Below, piece after piece: positions 1-6,900 of a stretch of DNA of 9,003 bases (its first letter is position 1; the number at the start of each line of letters is the position of its first letter). This DNA comes from Dehalococcoidales bacterium (GTDB lineage Bacteria; Chloroflexota; Dehalococcoidia; E44-bin15): contig JAUWZB010000026.1 in NCBI GenBank assembly GCA_030615555.1, forward strand, positions 1-9,003. Reading direction: 5' to 3'. The notes under the pieces were generated by a model that made no database searches, was not told the origin of the DNA, and was given only the letters and a program-made list of their open reading frames with translations. A program made the translations under genes and the position numbers.

Positions 1-1264
1 AAATGCCCAGGATGGTATAGATTTGAATGCCAGGAACCATCGTGCTTTTGAAGCTGCCTAGGAAGACCAGGAACTCGGCAGCAAAGCCGCTGGTGCTCGG
101 GAGCCCCAGGGCGGCAAGCCCGGCAACGCTGAAAACCACCACGATGATGGGCATCCGGCGCGCCAGCCCGCCAAGCTTGGGGATGCTCCGTTCATGCGTT
201 TTTTCGTAGACCAGCCCCACCAGGGCAAAGAGGAGCCCGGTAATGAGCCCATGACTAAACATCTGGAGGGTGGCACCGGTCATGCTCACCTGAGACAAGG
301 CGAAAATCCCCAGGAGCACAAAACCCATATGGCTGATGCTGCTATAGGCAATCAGCCTCTTTAGGTCGGTCTGCCTCAAGGTTACCGCTGCCCCGTAGAG
401 GACGCCGACCACTGCCAACGCGATGAGGAGCGGGGCATAGCTTTGCGAGGTTTCGGGGAATATGCCCACCGAGACCCGGAGCATGGCGTAGCCACCCATC
501 TTAAGGAGCACCCCGGCAAGGATCACGCTCACCGCAGTGGGGGCATCGGTATGGGCATCGGGGAGCCATGTATGAAGGGGGAAGACGGGCAGCTTCACCG
601 CATAGCCAATAAAAAGGAGGAAGAAGATCGCCGTCGCCATTAGGGAGCCAATGCCTGCCTCAAGCCCCACCATTTCGGCCAGCACCACCATATCGAAGGT
701 GTGCGCCTGAGAGTAGAGGAGCAGGATGCCGGCGAGCATCAGGGCGCTGCCCAGAATGGTATATATAACGAACTTCATCGCTGAATACTCTTTCCTCCCC
801 GTTCCCCAGAGGGAGATCAGAAGATACATCGGCAGTATTTCCACCTCCCAAAAAAGGAAGAAGAGGATGAGGTCCAGGGAGCAAAACACCCCCAGGATGC
901 CCGTCTCCAGGACCAGGAGCCAGGCGAAGTACTCCCTGACCCTGAGGTCGATCTTCCAAGAGACAAGGACGGCGATGAGTCCCAGCATGGAGGTCAGGAG
1001 CAGCATAGGCAGGCTCAGCCCATCGACACCCAGAAAATAGTGGACATCGATTGAAGGGATCCACGATACCTGTTCCACAAACTGGGGCCCGGCAAGCGAC
1101 CTGTCGAACATGAAAAAGAGAGCCAGAGAGAGAACGAAAACTACTGAGGTGAAAAAAGCGGCGGCGAGCTTTATCCGCTTTGGGTTAGCGCCAGGAAGCA
1201 GGGCAATGACGATCGCCCCAATAAGGGGGAGGAAGATGATTGTCGAGAGATAGGGAAAACTCAA
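1..1264 (-). CDS. nuoM: NADH-quinone oxidoreductase subunit M, 3'-truncated by the window edge
   Basis: NuoM is the second antiporter-like proton pump. The frame is open from a TTG start at 1264 to the left edge, giving 421 residues; NuoM is usually near 500, so about 80 are missing. It begins (M)SFPYLSTIIFLPLIGA. Key residues are Glu140 in FWEVEILPMYLL, Lys224 in YAVKLPVFPLHTWLPDAHTD, Lys255 in GVLLKMGGYAMLR, and Glu398 in STSGFAAEFLVFLG, matching Glu144, Lys234, Lys265 and Glu407 of E. coli. I chose TTG because it is the only start-type codon between the in-frame nuoL stop and the conserved N-terminus, and a perfect AGGAGG lies four bases upstream. nuoN would be expected beyond the edge. 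Confidence 0.95.
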   Translation of the reverse strand, partial: MSFPYLSTIIFLPLIGAIVIALLPGANPKRIKLAAAFFTSVVFVLSLALFFMFDRSLAGPQFVEQVSWIPSIDVHYFLGVDGLSLPMLLLTSMLGLIAVLVSWKIDLRVREYFAWLLVLETGILGVFCSLDLILFFLFWEVEILPMYLLISLWGTGRKEYSAMKFVIYTILGSALMLAGILLLYSQAHTFDMVVLAEMVGLEAGIGSLMATAIFFLLFIGYAVKLPVFPLHTWLPDAHTDAPTAVSVILAGVLLKMGGYAMLRVSVGIFPETSQSYAPLLIALAVVGVLYGAAVTLRQTDLKRLIAYSSISHMGFVLLGIFALSQVSMTGATLQMFSHGLITGLLFALVGLVYEKTHERSIPKLGGLARRMPIIVVVFSVAGLAALGLPSTSGFAAEFLVFLGSFKSTMVPGIQIYTILGI

Positions 1265-1268
1265 CTTT

Positions 1269-1274
1269 CCTCCT
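1269..1274 (-). promoter_or_regulatory. Perfect Shine-Dalgarno AGGAGG for the nuoM TTG start
   Basis: AGGAGG sits in the 15-base gap between the nuoL stop and the TTG at 1264, with AAAG as spacer. It decides the start of nuoM, since no ATG or GTG is available there and the next ATG lies about 50 codons into the protein. A strong site may compensate for the weak TTG codon. Confidence 0.8.
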
Positions 1275-1279
1275 AATTT

Positions 1280-3193
1280 CTAGCTAAAGATAAAGAGACA
1301 GGCCACGATCACAAGGATACCGATAAATATGGCTAGCCCATAGGCCTGTAGCTGTCCTGTCTCCGCTCTCCGAATAACCCGCCCCGCCGCCACGGTGCCC
1401 TCGGCGATGCCATTCACCACCCCATCGATAATATGATCATCGAACCAGTGAAGGGCAGCGAAGAGACCGTTCACCAGTAGCCTGATTACGAAAAACCTCT
1501 CATAAAGCTCGTCAAGCCAGTACTTCCTAGAAAATAGGGTATAAAGCGGGGCGAAGGCCCGCCGTAGAGATTCTGCGGAGAGCCATTTCTTGCTGTAAAT
1601 GGCATAGGCAAGGAGGATGCCAAGTCCAGCCAAAACGAGCGACGCCCAGGCCAAGGGGCCTGATAGAGCGCCAAAGAAACTATGGGACTCACCACCGAGA
1701 AATTCACTTATCGGCAGCCATCCTGAGACCACCGCGAGGATAGCTAGTAAAACCATGGGGACAAGCATCACCAGGGGCGATTCATGAAGGCCGTGGCTGC
1801 CCTGAGCTTGACCCCGATACTCCCCACCGAAGGTAAGGAAGACCACGCGGAACATGTAAAAGGCGGTCATGAAAACGGTGATCATCGCCAGGTAGAACAA
1901 TATCGGGGTGCTCTCCCAGGCCTGGGCCAGGATGCCCTCTTTGCTCCAGAACCCGGCGAGGGGCCAGATGCCAGCAATGCTGAGGGAGGCAATGAGGAAG
2001 GTGAAATACGTCCAGGGCATCGCCTTTCTGAGCCCGCCCATCTCCCGAATATCGAAGGTTCCGGTAGCATGATTGACGCTCCCCGCTCCCAAAAAGAGGA
2101 GCGACTTGAAGAAGGCGTGGTTAAACAGGTGGAAAATGCCCACCGCCACACCCAGCGCCAGACCAGCCTCCACCGGGAGCGCGCCGTTGGCTACGGCCAT
2201 CCCCACTGCCCCTAAGCCCAACATCATGTAACCAAGTTGACTGATGGTTGAATAGGCCAGCACCCGCTTAATATCGTTCATCACCAGACCCATGGTGGCA
2301 GCGAAGATGGCGGTAAAGCCCCCGATAATGGCCACTGTGGTGATCGCCATAGCGGAGCTGGCGAACACGGGAAAGAGGCGAGCCACCAGATAAACGCCGG
2401 CGGCGACCATGGTGGCGGCATGGATCAGGGCGCTCACCGGTGTCGGGCCCTCCATAGCATCTGGGAGCCAGGTATGGAGGGGGAACTGAGCCGACTTGCC
2501 CACCGCCCCGGAGAAGATGCCGATGGCTGCCCAGGTGAGCACAGAGCCGCCAAGAACCCCCGCTAGAGCGAGGTGCTGAAGCTCCCCAATGTCAAAGGTG
2601 CCGGTCTTAGCATAGAGGAGGAGGATCGCCACCAGAAAGCCGAAGTCGCCAATGCGCGTGATCAAAAAGGCCTTTGTCGCGGCCCTGGCCGCCTCGGGCT
2701 TATGAAACCAGAAGCCGATAAGAAGATAGGAGCAGAGTCCCACTCCCTCCCAGAATAGATAGAGGAAGAGGAGGTTATCGGCCAACACCAGCCCCAGCAT
2801 CGAGCCGGTGAATAGCGACATGAAGGCGAAGTAGCGGGCATATCCCCCATCTCCCCTCATATAGCCCTGGGAGTACAGCTGCACCAGGAGACTTACCGAG
2901 GTGACCACAATGAGCATCACCGCAGCCAGCGCGTCCACCGTCACCCCGATGCGTATCACGGTGTCACCGATAGCCAGCCACTCGTAGTCGGGCATGGGAA
3001 GCACATGCCCCTCCGCACCGCTCACCTCGATCAATGCCCAGATAGAGAGCAGGAGGGAGGCACCAATGGAGGCGATGGTGACATAGCCGCTGAGCTGGGG
3101 ACGATGGTTGAAGAAGGGCCTCAAGATAAAGGAGATGATGACAAAGGAGAAAAAGGGCAACAGGAGAATTGCTAAAACTACCTCAGGCGGCAT
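1280..3193 (-). CDS. nuoL: NADH-quinone oxidoreductase subunit L
   Basis: NuoL is the distal antiporter-like proton pump of the membrane arm. The protein has 637 residues, within the usual range, and is hydrophobic with roughly 16 helices. Visible key residues are Glu149 in LFWEGVGLCSYLLIG, Lys233 and His240 in VGKSAQFPLHTWLPDAMEGP, His258 in SALIHAATMV, and Lys363 in NHAFFKSLLFLGAGS, all positions conserved in the family. Residues of about 556-605 (KYWLDELYERFF, HIIDGVVNG) belong to the C-terminal lateral helix that runs along the membrane arm, and the last 25 residues are the final membrane anchor. The ATG at 3193 has only a weak ribosome binding site, so coupling to nuoK is likely. The stop TAG is in the same frame as nuoM. 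Confidence 0.97.
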   Translation of the reverse strand: MPPEVVLAILLLPFFSFVIISFILRPFFNHRPQLSGYVTIASIGASLLLSIWALIEVSGAEGHVLPMPDYEWLAIGDTVIRIGVTVDALAAVMLIVVTSVSLLVQLYSQGYMRGDGGYARYFAFMSLFTGSMLGLVLADNLLFLYLFWEGVGLCSYLLIGFWFHKPEAARAATKAFLITRIGDFGFLVAILLLYAKTGTFDIGELQHLALAGVLGGSVLTWAAIGIFSGAVGKSAQFPLHTWLPDAMEGPTPVSALIHAATMVAAGVYLVARLFPVFASSAMAITTVAIIGGFTAIFAATMGLVMNDIKRVLAYSTISQLGYMMLGLGAVGMAVANGALPVEAGLALGVAVGIFHLFNHAFFKSLLFLGAGSVNHATGTFDIREMGGLRKAMPWTYFTFLIASLSIAGIWPLAGFWSKEGILAQAWESTPILFYLAMITVFMTAFYMFRVVFLTFGGEYRGQAQGSHGLHESPLVMLVPMVLLAILAVVSGWLPISEFLGGESHSFFGALSGPLAWASLVLAGLGILLAYAIYSKKWLSAESLRRAFAPLYTLFSRKYWLDELYERFFVIRLLVNGLFAALHWFDDHIIDGVVNGIAEGTVAAGRVIRRAETGQLQAYGLAIFIGILVIVACLFIFS

Positions 3194-3194
3194 C

Positions 3195-3200
3195 TTACTA
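3195..3200 (-). other. Tandem in-frame stop codons TAG-TAA ending nuoK
   Basis: The minus strand reads TAGTAAGATG: nuoK ends with TAG, an in-frame TAA follows, then a single G and the nuoL ATG at 3193. There is no good Shine-Dalgarno sequence before nuoL, so ribosomes finishing nuoK probably re-initiate directly on nuoL. Confidence 0.7.
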
Positions 3201-3503
3201 CCATTTCATCAGATCAAACTTCTCCGCATCCACCGTCTCCCTGCTTCGATAAATGGCGATGATGAGCGCCAGGCCGACGGCGGCCTCAGCAGCAGCGACC
3301 ACCATAATAAAGATGGCAAAGACCTGACCGGTAATAAAATGGCCATACCGGGAGAAGGCCACCATGGCGATATTCACCGCATTGAGCATGATCTCGATGC
3401 TCATCAGGATGACCACCGCGTTTCTCTTCGCCAGCGCACCATAGAGCCCGATGGCGAAAAGGATCGCCGAAAGGATCAGGAAATGCTCAAGACCAACAGC
3501 CAT
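3198..3503 (-). CDS. nuoK: NADH-quinone oxidoreductase subunit K
   Basis: NuoK is the three-helix subunit homologous to MnhC/MrpC of Na+/H+ antiporters. It forms part of a proton path with NuoJ and NuoN. The protein has 101 residues, the standard length. The two membrane Glu residues needed for pumping in E. coli are present: Glu37 in MSIEIMLNAVN and Glu73 in AAAEAAVGLAL. The ATG at 3503 follows the nuoJ stop by three bases, with GAGGGAG about nine bases upstream. It ends with TAG directly followed by an in-frame TAA, a tandem stop, and nuoL starts one base later. The assignment is firm. Confidence 0.97.
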   Translation of the reverse strand: MAVGLEHFLILSAILFAIGLYGALAKRNAVVILMSIEIMLNAVNIAMVAFSRYGHFITGQVFAIFIMVVAAAEAAVGLALIIAIYRSRETVDAEKFDLMKW

Positions 3504-3506
3504 CGT

Positions 3507-3995
3507 TTATTTCTCCCTCACCAGCACGATAGCCCCGATGATCGCCGCCAAAAGAAGCGCTGCCGCTATTTCAAAGGCAAGGACAAAGCCTTCCCCACTA
3601 AACAGGGCCTGAGCAATCGCCGATGTGGTGGGCTCGGTGGGGGGCTCAGCGACGACATTCCAGTCGGTGCCCACCACCACCAAGACCATGGTGACCAGAA
3701 ATAAAAGCCCCACCACTAAGGCGGGGAGCCGCAGCCTCCCTGAGGGACTACCCCGCCGGCTCTCCCGCGTGAGCATGATGGCAAAGATAATCAGCACCCC
3801 GATCGCGCCCACATAGATGAGCACCTGCGCTCCCGCAAGGAAATCGGCACTCAGGGTGACATAGATCCCTCCTATGGTGAAGAAGCAAAGCACCAGGAAA
3901 AGGGCGGCGCGGAAGATATCGCGCAGCAACACCACTGCCAGGGCTGCGCCGACGCTCACCGCCGCCAACACCCAGAAGGCGATCTCGAGAGCCAT
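3507..3995 (-). CDS. nuoJ: NADH-quinone oxidoreductase subunit J
   Basis: NuoJ is a small membrane subunit between NuoH and the antiporter-like subunits, thought to help couple quinone chemistry to proton pumping. The protein has 162 residues and about five membrane helices (roughly 2-23, 28-48, 54-75, 88-108 and 138-160). The conserved third helix reads GAQVLIYVGAIGVLIIFAIML (55-75) with Tyr61 and the following Gly residues. I chose the ATG at 3995, which shares one base with the fusion gene's TGA (TGATG) and has GGAGGAGG about six bases upstream. A GTG one codon earlier (3998) is possible and would add one residue. nuoK follows three bases after the TAA stop. Confidence 0.96.
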   Translation of the reverse strand: MALEIAFWVLAAVSVGAALAVVLLRDIFRAALFLVLCFFTIGGIYVTLSADFLAGAQVLIYVGAIGVLIIFAIMLTRESRRGSPSGRLRLPALVVGLLFLVTMVLVVVGTDWNVVAEPPTEPTTSAIAQALFSGEGFVLAFEIAAALLLAAIIGAIVLVREK

Positions 3996-6900
3996 CACTC
4001 CTCCTCCCGGTTGCGGTCTAAAAGGAGGGTCTGTTTGGGCAAGGTCGGCTCAAGCTCGGGGCGGGTGTAGGAGCTCGGCTGCTCTTCGGGGGACGGTTTC
4101 AGCCCCTCCTTATCCAGTGCCAGGTCTCCCCGGCGGTAACAGGTTGCCTCGTAGATTCTCGATAAATATAGCCTGTGGGCGGGACATGCCTCGATGCACA
4201 GGCCGCAGAATATACATTCTCCAAGGTCGATGTCAAACCTCTCTACCCCTGTTCTACCCTCCGGAGTCTCCTGCGGCACTATCTTGATGACCCCGTACGG
4301 ACACGCAACTTCACACTGCCGGCACCAGGCGCAGAAACCACAGTTGAGGCACCTATTGGCTTCCTCCATAGCCGTCTCCTCTGAAAAGCCGAGGGTTACC
4401 TCCTCGAATCCGCGGATCCTACCCTCAACCGGTAGATGGGGCATTTTTGCCCTATCTTTACTCTCGACGTCGCTGATATCCAGATCCTCGAAAGCCACCT
4501 CCCTTAGCGGCAGCACTGGCTCCAGCTCTTCGAATTTTTCGCCGCGGAGGTAGCAGTCGACGGCGAGGGCGGCCCTGGTCCCGGCCCCGATGGCCTCAAC
4601 CACTGTCTTTGGCCCGCTCACCGCATCCCCGCAGGCAAAGACGCCGGGTATGTTGGTAGCCATGCTGAGGGGATCGACCTCGAATGTCCCCCTCTTTGAG
4701 ATGTTTAATTTGTGATCCTCAGGCAGGCAGGAAAGGTCAGGAGTTTGACCGATGGCGGGGACGAGCATGTCGGTGTCGAGGACAAATTCCGACCCCTCGA
4801 CGGGTATGGGGCGCCTTCTGCCGCTGGCATCGGGCTCGCCCAGCTCCATCCGGATACACTCCAGGCCTGCCACCTTTCCCCCATCATCGAGGACCCTGAC
4901 CGGCGCTGCCAGATAATTGATCTTGACCCCCTCATTCTCAGCCTCCTCTATCTCCTCCTCACTGGCTGGCATCTCCTGCCTTGACCTCCGATAGACAATA
5001 ACTGCCTCCTTAGCGCCAAGTCGGAGGGCTGTTCTGGCAGCGTCAATCGCCACATTACCCCCGCCAATTATAGCTACCCGCTCCTCCACCCCGACCTCTT
5101 TGCCCAAGAGTACATCCCTGAGGAAGGAAACACCGTGATACACGCCTTCAAGTTCTTCGCCGGGGATGTCCAGTTTCATGCTGTCATGGGCACCCACCGC
5201 TATGATAATTGCTTTATAGCCCTGTCCTTTGAGCGACTCCAGGGTAAGGCCGTTTTTGCCTACGGGACTGTTCAGTTTTAGCTCGACGCCGAGCTGTTGA
5301 ATCCCATCGATCTCCTGTTGCAGTACCGCCTTGGGCAAGCGGTACTCCGGAATACCTACCGCCATCATGCCGCCGGCGATCGGGAGCGCTTCGAAGACGG
5401 TGACCCCATAGCCCATCCTGACCAGGTCGCGAGCGGCAGTTAACCCTCCAGGCCCCGAGCCAATAACAGCCACCCTCTCCTCTTTAGTCCGCGGGGCCGG
5501 GGTTATCTCTCCCCTGCCCACGCTCATTTCATAGTCGGTCACGAAGCGCTTGAGGTCACGGATGGCGATGGCTTTATCCATGGATGCCCGATTGCATGCC
5601 GTTTCGCAGGGGTGGGTGCAGACCCGCCCGCAGACGACGGGGAAGGGATTGGTCTGCCTGATGAGCTCAACCGCCTCCATAAACCGACCCTGGGTGATAA
5701 GGGCGACATATCCCTGGGCATCCACACTAGCAGGGCATGCCAAGACACAGGGAGCCCGCTTTAGCTCATCCCGCACAAACCGTTGGCCCCGCGCCCGTTT
5801 GGAAACGGTGAGCCTCTGCTCCGGATACTGCACCGTGATCGGGTGGCGGGAAAGATGCCTAAAGGTTAGCGCCATCCCCAGGGCAACGCCCCGACCATAT
5901 CGTTTAAGGCTCACCCTCTCCCCGGACACCCTGAAGAAGCCCGACCAGAGGACAATTAGTATGGCGGCGATGGGGATGTTGAGGAACACCAGCTGCCAGG
6001 GGAACGCTGGCCAGATAATTGCCTCAGCCCCGGTGATAAAGATATTTATCAGCGCCAAGGGGAAGAGGAACTTCCAGGCAAATCCCATCAGTTGATCGAC
6101 CCTCAGGCGGGGCAGGGTGCTCCGCATCCAGAAAAGGAGGACGAAAACCAGGAGCACCTTGATCATGAACCAGAGAGCCGCAGGCAAAAGGGGCCCGTTT
6201 CCTCCGCCAAGGAAAAGGGTGGCCACGATGGCGGAAATTGCGAAAGCATGGGTGTATTCGCCAAGATAGAAGAGGGCAAACTTCATCCCGGAGTATTCCG
6301 TGTGGTAGCCGGCGACGATCTCGGACTCTGCCTCCAGAAGGTCGAAGGGGGTGCGGTTGAGCTCCGCGGCCACAGCCAGGAAGAAGATCAGAAATCCCAG
6401 GGGCTGGAGCAAAAAGAAGGGGAGAGTTTGCGCCTCCACGATGCTCACCATGGAAAGGGAGCCGGTGATCATGAGCACCCCGATGATGGAGAGCACCAGG
6501 GGGATCTCATAGCTTATCATCTGGGCCATCGTGCGCATGGCGCCAATCATGGAGTATTTGTTACTTGAGCCCCACCCCGCCATGAACACCCCGATGACCC
6601 CCAGCGAGGATATCGCAATTATGTAGAGGATGCCAATGTTAAGGTCAGCGAAGATGGCACCATGACCCCAGGGGATGACCGCGAAGATCATTAAAGCGGG
6701 GACGAAGGCAATGATGGGGGCCAGCCAATGAACCCAGCGATCCCCCCTGGCGGGGACGATGTCCTCCTTCAACAGCACCTTTATGGCATCGGCTACCGGC
6801 TGGAGGATGCCCTGCGGCCCCACACGATTGGGACCCTGGCGAACCTGGAACCTCCCCACCCCTCTCCGCTCGAGGTAGATAAAGGTCATCACCACAAACA

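Noticed and set aside
660..1064. Minus-strand open frame of 134 codons
   Set aside because: It is an alternative frame inside nuoM. The real nuoM frame is open to the left edge and starts at the TTG at 1264.
3108..3704. Plus-strand open frame of 198 codons
   Set aside because: It spans antisense across nuoL, nuoK and nuoJ with a charged, low-complexity translation and no recognisable domain.
4352..5782. A genuine glutamate synthase small subunit gene (gltD)
   Set aside because: It is in frame inside NuoI, no gltB-type gene is present, and the context is wholly respiratory. Only the domain family is shared.
5783..5940. Fusion as a sequencing frameshift artefact
   Set aside because: Frame and family similarity stay continuous through NuoH helix 9, the junction and NuoI without loss of match, and the nested domain keeps the same frame at both borders. 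A lost stop by base error remains possible and is listed as a check.
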